Shown here: piece by piece, positions 56,427-64,000 of the stretch
How the letters are laid out: every line of letters begins with the position of its first letter
How positions within the stretch are numbered: position 1 is the stretch's first letter
Assembly (NCBI RefSeq): GCF_008000755.1
Contig: NZ_CP041690.1
Coordinates: 3,576,501-3,640,500, forward strand
DNA length: 64,000 nt
Origin: Youhaiella tibetensis
Lineage (GTDB): Bacteria > Pseudomonadota > Alphaproteobacteria > Rhizobiales > Devosiaceae
Reading direction: 5' to 3'
The notes under the pieces: model-generated
Told to the model about the DNA's origin: nothing
Seen by the model: the letters and a program-made list of their open reading frames with translations, nothing else
Database searches by the model: none
Made by a program: the position numbers and the translations under genes

Positions 56427-57275
56427 TTAGCCCTTGAGGACCGTGACCGCCATTTCGCTGCGCTGGATGTATTCGTGGGCATCGGCCTGCCGGCGCAGCA
56501 GCAGGATGAACAGCATGTCCATCAGCATCAGTTGGGCATCGCGCGAGGTGATGGCCGAGGAGCGCACGCGCTCTTCGTCGCCGATCGTGAAGAGGCTGAT
56601 ATCGGCAAGGTCGAGCAGCGGGTTGGGCTGGAGGCCGGTCACCGAGATGATCGTGGCGCCCCGCTCCCTGGCCAGTTCCGTGATCCGCAGCGTCTCGGTG
56701 CTGCGCCCCGAATGGGAGAGCGCCATCACCACGTCCGCCTTGTTGAGGGCCGACGCGTTGGAAATCTGGATGTGGCTGTCGCTGTCCAGAAGCACCGTGC
56801 GCCCCAGCTTGAGAAGCTTGTAGGAAAAGTCCTTGGCCACCAGCGAGGAGGCCCCGACCCCGGCCAGCAGCACCTTGCGCGCGCCCATCAGCGCATCGAG
56901 AACCGCATCGATCGCCGCCTCGGGATTGGCCGCCGCCGTTTCGCGCATCGAGAGCAGCTTGCTGCCGATCAGCTTCTGCTGGATGGTGTTGTAGTCGTCA
57001 TGGGCGTCGATCGTGCCGTGAATGACGCCCGGCGGCGGCTGCAGCTCGAGCACCTTGGCCTTGTTCACCGCCAGCTTGAGTTGCTGGTAGCCGTCATAGC
57101 CCATCTTCTGGCTGAACTTGACGACGCTCGACTGGCTCCGCCCCGTCTCCTCTGCCAGCGCCGCCGAAGACAGCGCCAGCATGCGCTCGGGATTGTCGAT
57201 GATGAACTGTGCGATCTGCCGGTCGGCAGGCGTCATCGCTTCCAGTTGCGCGCCAAGTAGCTTGAGAATGGACAT
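56427..57275 (-). CDS. MurR/RpiR family transcriptional regulator
   Basis: A 282-residue repressor. The N-terminal HTH_6 domain spans about 1-77 (LSSAALAEETGRSQSSVVKFSQKMG, shown in part), and the SIS sugar-phosphate isomerase-like domain about 125-265 (VLLAGVGASSLVAKDFSYKL, MALSHSGRSTETL). It is divergent from the GNAT-NagZ-ABC operon. Palindromes in the gap fit its operator. The ligand is probably an amino-sugar phosphate or a muropeptide-derived sugar, inferred from the neighbouring NagZ. Confidence 0.9.
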   Translation of the reverse strand: MSILKLLGAQLEAMTPADRQIAQFIIDNPERMLALSSAALAEETGRSQSSVVKFSQKMGYDGYQQLKLAVNKAKVLELQPPPGVIHGTIDAHDDYNTIQQKLIGSKLLSMRETAAANPEAAIDAVLDALMGARKVLLAGVGASSLVAKDFSYKLLKLGRTVLLDSDSHIQISNASALNKADVVMALSHSGRSTETLRITELARERGATIISVTGLQPNPLLDLADISLFTIGDEERVRSSAITSRDAQLMLMDMLFILLLRRQADAHEYIQRSEMAVTVLKG

Positions 57276-57336
57276 GCTCGTCTCCCCGACCCGGCAGGCC
57301 GCCCCTGTTTCCTCCCGCGGCGCACCGCGCGAATTC

Positions 57337-57391
57337 GGAATATAATATTCCAAACTTCGTTGACAGTTGGAATAGCTACTTCTAGCATTCC
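57337..57391. promoter_or_regulatory. candidate MurR/RpiR operators
   Basis: GGAATAT-A-ATATTCC (57337-57351) is a perfect palindrome around one base. A second pair of the same half-sites, GGAAT (57369-57373) and ATTCC (57387-57391), follows. Both lie between the divergent regulator and the GNAT gene. Confidence 0.6.
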
Positions 57392-57522
57392 AGTGAAAAG
57401 GCAAGGCGGACGGCTTCTCTGAACGCGTGGCCGGGGCATCGCGTGGGGGAGGCGAAAATCCTGAAGCTGGTATTTGGCTGCTGTCCGGTTGCCACGACCC
57501 CGCCAGGCGGTCGAGGCTGAGG

Positions 57523-58014
57523 ATGGACCTTCTCGTCAACCTTTACAGCCGCAAGCTCGCCGAACTTGGCCGCCGCGTCCAAGGCGTCGAGGCCACCATC
57601 CGCGTCGCCCTGCCGCCCGAGCAGCACATCATCAAGGATTGGGTGCGCAAGCACTTCAGCGAATACTGGGTGAGCGAAGTCACCGCCGCCATGGCCCACC
57701 AGCCTCCGGGGTGCCTGGTGGCCGTGGTCGATGGCGCCCTTGTCGGCTTTGCCTGCTACGACGCCACCGCGCGCGGCTTCTTCGGCCCGACCGGTGTCGA
57801 CGAGAGCCAGCGCGGCAAGGGTATCGGCCTTGCCCTCTTCTATCACACGCTCGAAGCCATGAAGGCCCAAGGCTACGCCTATGCCGTCGTCGGCTCGGCC
57901 GGGCCGGTCGATTTCTACGTCCAGGCGGCCGGCGCCATGCCGATCCCCTCGGACAAGGAGGACATCTACCAGGGCCTCCTTCGCCTCAAACCCAAAGCAG
58001 AACCTACGGCCTGA
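57523..58014 (+). CDS. GNAT family acetyltransferase in a NagZ operon
   Basis: A 163-residue predicted N-acetyltransferase. The acetyl-CoA-binding motif is FGPTGVDESQRGKGIGLAL (about 88-106), followed by AYAVVGSAGPVDFYVQAAGA. It is first in the operon and three bases from nagZ. The context suggests that it acts on an amino sugar, possibly restoring N-acetyl groups on de-acetylated oligosaccharides, but the acceptor is not shown by sequence. GAGG lies before the ATG at 57523. Confidence 0.82.
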   Translation: MDLLVNLYSRKLAELGRRVQGVEATIRVALPPEQHIIKDWVRKHFSEYWVSEVTAAMAHQPPGCLVAVVDGALVGFACYDATARGFFGPTGVDESQRGKGIGLALFYHTLEAMKAQGYAYAVVGSAGPVDFYVQAAGAMPIPSDKEDIYQGLLRLKPKAEPTA

Positions 58015-58017
58015 CCC

Positions 58018-59043
58018 ATGCCTTCGACCACGCCACTCGCCCTTTTCGTCGGCATGCCGGGCCTCGAGCTCTCCGCCTCCGAGATCGCCTTTTTCCGCGA
58101 GGCCAATCCCTTCGGGCTCTTCCTCTTCAAGCGCAACCTGGACAATCCCGACCAGATCCGGCGCCTCTGCGCCCAGTTCCGCGAGGCGGTCGGGCGCGAG
58201 GATGCGCCGGTCTATATCGACCAGGAAGGCGGCCGCGTGCAGCGGCTCGATAACGGCAACTGGCCGATCTTCCGCAGCCTGGGCAGCTTCGGCGCCCTTG
58301 CCCGCAAGGACCTCGAGCTCGGCAAGCGCGCCATGCGCCTCTCCTCGCTCGCCATGGGCACCATGATGGCGCAGCTCGCCATCGGCAGCGGCACCACGCC
58401 CGTCGTCGACCTGGCGCGCAAGGGCACCCATGACGTCATCGGCCAGCGCTCGTTCGGGGACGATCCGGACCTTGTCATCGCCATGGCCCGCGAGGTGATC
58501 GAAGCCATGCTCGAAGTCGGCGAGATGCCGATCGTCAAGCATATTCCCGGTTACGGCCGCGTCACGGTCGATCCCCATTTCGATTGTCCCATCGTCGACG
58601 CCAGCGTCGAGGACATGCGCGAGACCGACTTCAGGCCCTTCGCCGCCCTCAGGGACGCACCCTGGGCCATGGTCGCGCACCTGATCTTCACGCAGGTCGA
58701 CCCGGAACACCCGGCTTCCGTGTCGCCCGCCGTGTGCGAGCTCATCCGCCGTGACATTGGCTTTGATGGCGTCATCGTCACCGATTGCCTCACCATGGAA
58801 GCGCTCAAGGGCACCTGGCCCGAACGCGTCAAGGCGGCGCTCGATGCCGGCTACGACATCGCGCTCCACAGCCAGGGCGATCTCGCCGCCAGCGAAGCCG
58901 CCGCCAGGGCGGCGCGGCCGCTCACCGACGAGAGCCTGGCACGAATTGCCCGCGCCGAGGCGCGGCTCGGAACCCGACGCGTGGACGTCAACGCCGTCCA
59001 TGCCGAGGTCGAACAGATTTTCAGGGAGAACGGCTTCGCCTGA
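58018..59043 (+). CDS. nagZ: beta-N-acetylhexosaminidase, glycoside hydrolase family 3
   Basis: A 341-residue cytoplasmic enzyme releasing N-acetylglucosamine from muropeptides or chitin oligosaccharides. The family motif KHIPGYGRVTVDPHFD (about 174-189) carries the His-Asp acid/base dyad, and the nucleophile is the Asp in VTDCLTMEAL (about 256). YIDQEGGRVQR binds the sugar. There is no signal peptide. It lies between a GNAT gene and an ABC transporter, consistent with imported oligosaccharides. Confidence 0.93.
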   Translation: MPSTTPLALFVGMPGLELSASEIAFFREANPFGLFLFKRNLDNPDQIRRLCAQFREAVGREDAPVYIDQEGGRVQRLDNGNWPIFRSLGSFGALARKDLELGKRAMRLSSLAMGTMMAQLAIGSGTTPVVDLARKGTHDVIGQRSFGDDPDLVIAMAREVIEAMLEVGEMPIVKHIPGYGRVTVDPHFDCPIVDASVEDMRETDFRPFAALRDAPWAMVAHLIFTQVDPEHPASVSPAVCELIRRDIGFDGVIVTDCLTMEALKGTWPERVKAALDAGYDIALHSQGDLAASEAAARAARPLTDESLARIARAEARLGTRRVDVNAVHAEVEQIFRENGFA

Positions 59044-59072
59044 GCGAAGCTGCAACAAAGGAGAGAACAGCA

Positions 59073-60731
59073 ATGCTGAGAACCACGCTGATCGCCGCCG
59101 CTTCGGCAGCGGTTCTGGCCATGGCGGCGCCCGCCGCCGCCCAGACCGTGCTGACAGTGAGCGCCGAACAGACCACCACCTGGGTGCGCAACTTCAACCC
59201 GTTCGGCCAGACGTCGGCGCGCTTCACCACGCTCGATTTCATCTACGAGCCGCTGGTGGTGTTCAACCGCCTCAAGGGCAACGAGCCCAATTTCCGCCTC
59301 GCCGAGAGCTACGAGCTGGCCGACGATCTCAAGTCGATCACCTTCACGCTGCGTGATGGCCTCAAGTGGTCCGATGGTGAGCCGCTGACCGCCGACGACG
59401 TCGTGTTCACCTACGACTACATCAAGAAGTTCCCGGCGCTCGATTTCATCTCGGTTTCCGCCCAGCTCGCCTCCGTCGAGAAGGTCGATGACCGCACCGT
59501 GCGCTTCAACCTCGTCTCGCCCAACGCGCTGATCGCCAACACCATCGTCGGCATGCCGATCGTGCCCGAGCACATCTGGTCCAAGATCGAGGATCCGGTG
59601 ACCTTCGCCAACGAGACCCCGGTCGGCTCCGGCCCGATGACCGAGATCACGCGCTTCACCCCACAGGTCTACGAGCAGTGCCGCAACCCCAACTACTGGG
59701 ACGCCGCCAACCTCGCCATCGACTGCATGCGCCTGCCCCAGCTCGCCGACAACCCGCAGGTTCTCGCCGCGCTCGCCGACGGCTCCCTCGATTGGGCGAC
59801 CAGCTTCATTCCGGACATCGACAACACGTTCGTCGCCAAGGATCCGGAGCACCACAAGTACTGGTTCACGCCCTCGAGCCTGGTCTCGTTCCAGCTCTCG
59901 ATGACCACCCCGGACGAGAACAACCGCAAGGCGTTCAACGACGTCAACTTCCGCCGCGCGCTCTCGATGCTCATCGATCGCCAGACGATCGTGGACATCG
60001 CCGGCTACGGCTACCCGCTGGTCAACGAGGATCCCTCGGGCCTGGGCGAGCTCTACAAGGCCTTCGCCAACCCCGAAGTGGCCACCCAGTTCGGCCAGTA
60101 CGGCAAGTTCGACAAGGACGCCGGCATCGCCCTGCTCGATAGCGCGGGCTATGTCGACGCCGACGGCGATGGCTTCCGCGACAATCCCGATGGCACCCCG
60201 ATCGCCATCGACATCGAGGTCCCCAACGGCTGGACCGACTGGATCGACGCCGTCCAGATCTCGATGGAAACGCTCCAGGAAGCCGGCCTCAACGTCAAGA
60301 TGAGCACCCCCGAGGCCGCCGTCTGGACCCAGGACCTGATCGAGGGCAAGTATTCGATGACGCTGAACGCCCTGGCGGCAGCGGCCAACCCGTACTTCCC
60401 CTATATCCGCTCGTTCAATCCGGGTGATTTCGGCAAGAGCCGCTTCACGGCCCCGCATTGGGACAATCCGGAAGTGATGGACCTGCTCAACAAGTACACG
60501 CAGGTCAAGGATCCGGCCGAGCAGAAGGCGATCATGGACAAGCTCCAGCTGATCGTGGCCGAGGCCCTGCCGCTCATCCCGGTCTACAACAGCCCGTCCT
60601 TCTACGAGTACAACACCAAGCGCTTCACCGGCTGGGCCGATGCGGAAAACCCGTTCATCTCGCCCGTCGTCTCCAACGCCAATCCCGGCCGCCTGCTCCA
60701 GCTCCTGGCGCTGCGTCCGGTGGCCCAGTGA
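59073..60731 (+). CDS. ABC transporter binding protein, family 5 (oligosaccharide/peptide type)
   Basis: A 552-residue periplasmic protein with a signal peptide (about 1-23, AAA-Q). It has the SBP_bac_5 pattern (FIYEPLVVFN, LRDGLKWSDGEPLTADDVVFTYDY, NFRRALSMLIDRQ). The TTWVRNFNPF opening resembles members that bind cellobiose or chitin oligosaccharides. AAAGGAG precedes the ATG at 59073. With NagZ in the operon, GlcNAc-containing oligosaccharides are the best guess; peptides are possible. Confidence 0.87.
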   Translation: MLRTTLIAAASAAVLAMAAPAAAQTVLTVSAEQTTTWVRNFNPFGQTSARFTTLDFIYEPLVVFNRLKGNEPNFRLAESYELADDLKSITFTLRDGLKWSDGEPLTADDVVFTYDYIKKFPALDFISVSAQLASVEKVDDRTVRFNLVSPNALIANTIVGMPIVPEHIWSKIEDPVTFANETPVGSGPMTEITRFTPQVYEQCRNPNYWDAANLAIDCMRLPQLADNPQVLAALADGSLDWATSFIPDIDNTFVAKDPEHHKYWFTPSSLVSFQLSMTTPDENNRKAFNDVNFRRALSMLIDRQTIVDIAGYGYPLVNEDPSGLGELYKAFANPEVATQFGQYGKFDKDAGIALLDSAGYVDADGDGFRDNPDGTPIAIDIEVPNGWTDWIDAVQISMETLQEAGLNVKMSTPEAAVWTQDLIEGKYSMTLNALAAAANPYFPYIRSFNPGDFGKSRFTAPHWDNPEVMDLLNKYTQVKDPAEQKAIMDKLQLIVAEALPLIPVYNSPSFYEYNTKRFTGWADAENPFISPVVSNANPGRLLQLLALRPVAQ

Positions 60732-60751
60732 CGCTGAACTGACCTGAACCC

Positions 60752-60774
60752 GGGGCGCGCCGACGGCGCGCCCC
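60752..60774 (+). other. intercistronic hairpin after the binding protein gene
   Basis: A perfect ten-base stem GGGGCGCGCC/GGCGCGCCCC with loop GAC and no T-run after it. It is placed to protect or partly stop the transcript, which would give more binding protein than permease. Confidence 0.65.
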
Positions 60775-60813
60775 TCCCCGCCTCGCGCGGGCACTCCAAA
60801 GAGGGAGAAGACC

Positions 60814-61791
60814 ATGGCCTTTCTGCTGCGGCGTCTCACATTCTACATCGCCGCGTTCCTGTCGGCGGCCACGATCAATTTCTTCCTTCCGCGCATGATG
60901 CCGGGCGATCCGATCCAGATCATGTTCGCCAGCGCCGGCTCCGAGCTCTCGCTCGAAAACCTGAATGCCCTCAAGCTCACTTTCGGCTTCATCGACGCGC
61001 CGATCGGGGAACAGTACCTCGCCTATCTCAAGAGCGTGCTGACCGGCGATCTCGGCCGCTCCATCAAGTATTTCCCGCTGCCCGTCACTGAACTCCTCGC
61101 CCGCGCCCTCGTCTGGACGGTGGGCCTGGTCGGCATGGCCACGCTCTTTGCCTTCGCCCTGGGCACCATCATGGGCATCATGGCGGCCTGGCGACGTGGC
61201 ACGCTTTTCGATTCCATCGTGTCGCTCTCGGCGATCTTCTCGAGCTCGGTTCCCGCCGTCGTCGTCTCTCTGATCATGCTCTTCGTCTTCGGCTATACGC
61301 TGGGCTGGTTCCCCAACGGCTATGCCGTCGACCCGCTGCTCGATCCCGCCTGGAACTGGCAGTACATCTCGAGCGTGATCTACCACGGCACCCTGCCCAT
61401 GGTGACCATGATCATCGTGCTCACGGGCGGCTTCGCCGTCACCATGCGCAACAACATGATCAACCTGCTGGGCGAGGACTATATCGTCATGGGCCGCGCC
61501 AAGGGCCTGACCGACCAGCGCGTCATGTTCTGGTACGCGGCGCGCAACGCGCTCCTCCCCACCGTCTCGAGCCTCGCCATCGCCATCGGCACTGTGCTCG
61601 GCGGCTCGCTCGTCACCGAGGTCGTGTTCAACTATCCAGGCCTCGGCAACACGCTCTATCAGGCCATCATCGCCCGCGATTACCCGGTGATCCAGGGTCA
61701 GCTCCTGATCATGACCGCAGCCATGCTGCTCTCCAATTTCGTGGTGGACCTGAGCTATGTCGCGCTCGATCCGCGCCTCAAGAAGGCCTGA
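60814..61791 (+). CDS. ABC transporter permease (DppB/OppB type)
   Basis: A 325-residue inner-membrane protein with six helices and the DppB-type start (LLRRLTFYIAAFLSAATINF, then LPRMMPGDPIQ). The EAA loop is GEDYIVMGRAKGLTDQRVMFW. It forms the channel with the next gene. Confidence 0.92.
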   Translation: MAFLLRRLTFYIAAFLSAATINFFLPRMMPGDPIQIMFASAGSELSLENLNALKLTFGFIDAPIGEQYLAYLKSVLTGDLGRSIKYFPLPVTELLARALVWTVGLVGMATLFAFALGTIMGIMAAWRRGTLFDSIVSLSAIFSSSVPAVVVSLIMLFVFGYTLGWFPNGYAVDPLLDPAWNWQYISSVIYHGTLPMVTMIIVLTGGFAVTMRNNMINLLGEDYIVMGRAKGLTDQRVMFWYAARNALLPTVSSLAIAIGTVLGGSLVTEVVFNYPGLGNTLYQAIIARDYPVIQGQLLIMTAAMLLSNFVVDLSYVALDPRLKKA

Positions 61792-61794
61792 CCG

Positions 61795-62682
61795 ATGACG
61801 CTCCTCAAGCAACTGCTCAATAACAAGAAGGCTCTGGTCGGCCTTGCCATCCTGATCATCATCATCCTGGTGGCCATCTTCGCCCCGGTGCTCACCGAAT
61901 ACAGCCCCGTCAAGCGCGTCGGCCGCCCCCACCAGCCGCCCTCCTGGGAACATTGGCTGGGCACCACGCGTCTCGGGCACGATGTGTTCTCGCGCATGGT
62001 GCACGGCGCCCGCATCTCGCTGGCAGTCGGCTTCGGCGCCGGCCTCATGATCACCATCATCGGCACCGTGCTCGGCATCATCGCCGGCTACAAGGGCGGG
62101 GTGGTCGACGAGATCATCAACTTCTTCACCAACATGGTGCTGGTGGTTCCCAACCTGCCGCTGCTCCTGGTGCTCGCCGCCTTCATCGGCCAGGCCAGCC
62201 CGCTGGTCATCGCGGTCATCCTCGCCCTCACCTCCTGGGCCTGGGGCGTTCGCGTCACCCGCTCGGAGACCCTCTCCATCCGCCAGCGCGATTTCGTCAA
62301 ATCCGCCGAGATGCTTGGCGAGCCCTCCTGGCGCATCATGGCCTTCGAGATCTTCCCCAACCTCATTTCGATCGTGGGCATCAACTTCATCGGCAGCGTC
62401 ATCTTCGCTGTCATCACCGAAGCGACGCTCGAATTCCTCGGGCTGGGCGATCCCAATACCGTCTCCTGGGGCATCATGCTCTATAACGCCCAGAACGCCT
62501 CGGCCCTCTCGGTCGGCGCCTGGTGGGACCTGCTGACGCCCTGCTTCGCGCTGGCGTTGCTGGGCCTGAGCCTTGCGCTCATCAACTTCGCCATCGACGA
62601 AATCGCCAATCCGCGCCTGCGCACGGGAGGCATGCTCAATCGCTGGACCCGCATGGTCCGCCTCGGGGAGGGCAAGCTGTGA
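61795..62682 (+). CDS. ABC transporter permease (DppC/OppC type)
   Basis: A 295-residue inner-membrane protein. The N-terminal helix (about 15-35) is followed by the DppC-type HWLGTTRLGHDVFSRMVHGAR stretch (seen at about 58-78) and five more helices. The EAA loop is near VKSAEMLGEPSWRIM. Three bases separate it from the previous permease, and its stop overlaps the GTG of the ATPase gene. Confidence 0.92.
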   Translation: MTLLKQLLNNKKALVGLAILIIIILVAIFAPVLTEYSPVKRVGRPHQPPSWEHWLGTTRLGHDVFSRMVHGARISLAVGFGAGLMITIIGTVLGIIAGYKGGVVDEIINFFTNMVLVVPNLPLLLVLAAFIGQASPLVIAVILALTSWAWGVRVTRSETLSIRQRDFVKSAEMLGEPSWRIMAFEIFPNLISIVGINFIGSVIFAVITEATLEFLGLGDPNTVSWGIMLYNAQNASALSVGAWWDLLTPCFALALLGLSLALINFAIDEIANPRLRTGGMLNRWTRMVRLGEGKL

Positions 62683-63493
62683 GCGATCCGGTCCTTTCCA
62701 TCCGCAACCTGAACATCGACTACATCGGCGCCCAGAAGGACTTCCACGCCGTCAAGGATGTCAGCTTCGACATCGCCCCGGGCGAGTTCTTCGGGCTCGC
62801 CGGCGAATCCGGGTGCGGCAAGAGCACCATCGCCTTTGCCGTCAGCCGCCTGCATCGCCCGCCTGCCCTTATCCGGGCCGGCAGCCAGATACTGGTCGGC
62901 GGCCGCGACGTGCTCACCCTGGACGATGAAGCGCTGCGCAGCTTCCGCTGGCGCGAAGTCGCCATGGTCTTCCAGAGCGCCATGAACTCGCTCAACCCGG
63001 TGCTCACCATCGAGGCGCAGTTCTACGACGTGCTGCGCGCCCACACCCGCATCTCTCGGGCCGAAGCGCGCGAGCGCGCCGCCGAACTGCTGCGGCTCGT
63101 CGACATCTCGCCTGACCGGCTCTCGGCCTATCCGCACCAGTGCTCGGGCGGCATGCGCCAGCGCATTGTCATCGCCATATGCCTGGCGCTCAATCCCAAG
63201 CTCCTCATCATGGATGAGCCGACCACCGCGCTCGACGTCGTCGTCCAGCGCGAAATCCTCCAGCGCATCGATACCCTGCGCAAGCAGCTCGGCTTCTCGG
63301 TGCTCTTCATCACCCATGACCTGGGCCTGATGGTACAGGTGAGCGACCGCATCGGCATCATGCTCGAGGGGGAACTGGTCGAGGTCAACGAGGCCCAGAC
63401 CATCTACCACGCGCCCCGGCACGACTACACCAAGCGCCTCTGGGCCTCGATGCCCAAGCTCCATGGCGAGCAGATCCGCGAGGAGGCCCGTTC

Positions 63494-63497
<4 letters not shown>
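62679..63497 (+). CDS. ABC transporter ATPase (DppD/OppD type)
   Basis: A 272-residue ATPase with Walker A AGESGCGKS, Q-loop VFQSAMNSLNPV, signature CSGGMRQRIVIA, Walker B LLIMDEPTTALD and H-loop ITHDLG. The start is GTG at 62679 within GTGA, overlapping the permease stop. The C-terminal region is shorter than that of many OppD proteins. Confidence 0.93.

Positions 63498-64000
<503 letters not shown>

Overview
The window looks like chromosomal DNA from a GC-rich alphaproteobacterium of the order Hyphomicrobiales, most likely Devosia or a relative. This is inferred from gene content, not from a database search. The markers are the CtrA network genes ctrA, chpT and sciP, a Caulobacter-like flagellar set with FlbD, an EipA/DUF1134 protein, a serC leader RNA upstream of serC-serA, and alphaproteobacterial RpoH. 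Most of the window is ordinary core genome. I see no CRISPR array, insertion sequence, prophage or rRNA operon.

Layout. 1-616: the start of an HNH-type gene and a gene-free stretch abutting the 3' end of tRNA-Met, a possible island edge. 706-9842: stress, regulatory and metabolic genes: UdgX-type uracil-DNA glycosylase, VOC proteins, a membrane diguanylate cyclase, a TetR/SGNH-hydrolase pair, and an ECF sigma factor overlapping a membrane vWA protein. 10094-11245: mnmA. 11482-22762: flagellar cluster fliK-flgD-sciP-(pilZ)-fliF-fliG-fliH-fliN-flbD-flhA. 22817-27924: a GNAT, a TRAP transporter and a PRC-barrel protein. 27988-30919: fliJ-fliI divergent from ctrA. 31066-34371: an extradiol-dioxygenase-like gene divergent from its probable LacI regulator, then a CheY-like regulator and chpT. 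34441-39448: envelope genes, rluD and rpoH. 39509-45134: a higBA toxin-antitoxin pair, a class D beta-lactamase coupled to thiamine pyrophosphokinase, and a TPP riboswitch with thiBPQ. 45278-53648: a large Pro/Glu-rich membrane protein, purA, two membrane proteins and serC-serA. 53685-64000: small regulators and enzymes, then a MurR/RpiR-controlled operon with a GNAT enzyme, NagZ and a dipeptide-type ABC transporter that runs off the end.

How it fits together. ChpT passes phosphate from CckA to CtrA in relatives, and SciP inhibits CtrA. CtrA-type boxes (TTAA-N7-TTAA-like) lie upstream of sciP, fliF and a PRC-barrel gene. A near-consensus sigma-54 promoter lies upstream of fliK-flgD, and the sigma-54 activator FlbD is encoded in the fliF operon. 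This matches the Caulobacter flagellar hierarchy.

The most important anomaly is that ctrA and flhA, both strongly conserved, are broken in this sequence by single-base insertions (four and two) packed into two stretches of under 200 bp. Removing them restores proteins of 234 and about 711 residues. Consensus errors are the simplest explanation, but the reads should be checked. I found no clearly new system. The best leads are the GNAT-NagZ-ABC operon, the sigma/vWA pair, and a terminated transcript downstream of a CtrA box at 26767-26919.
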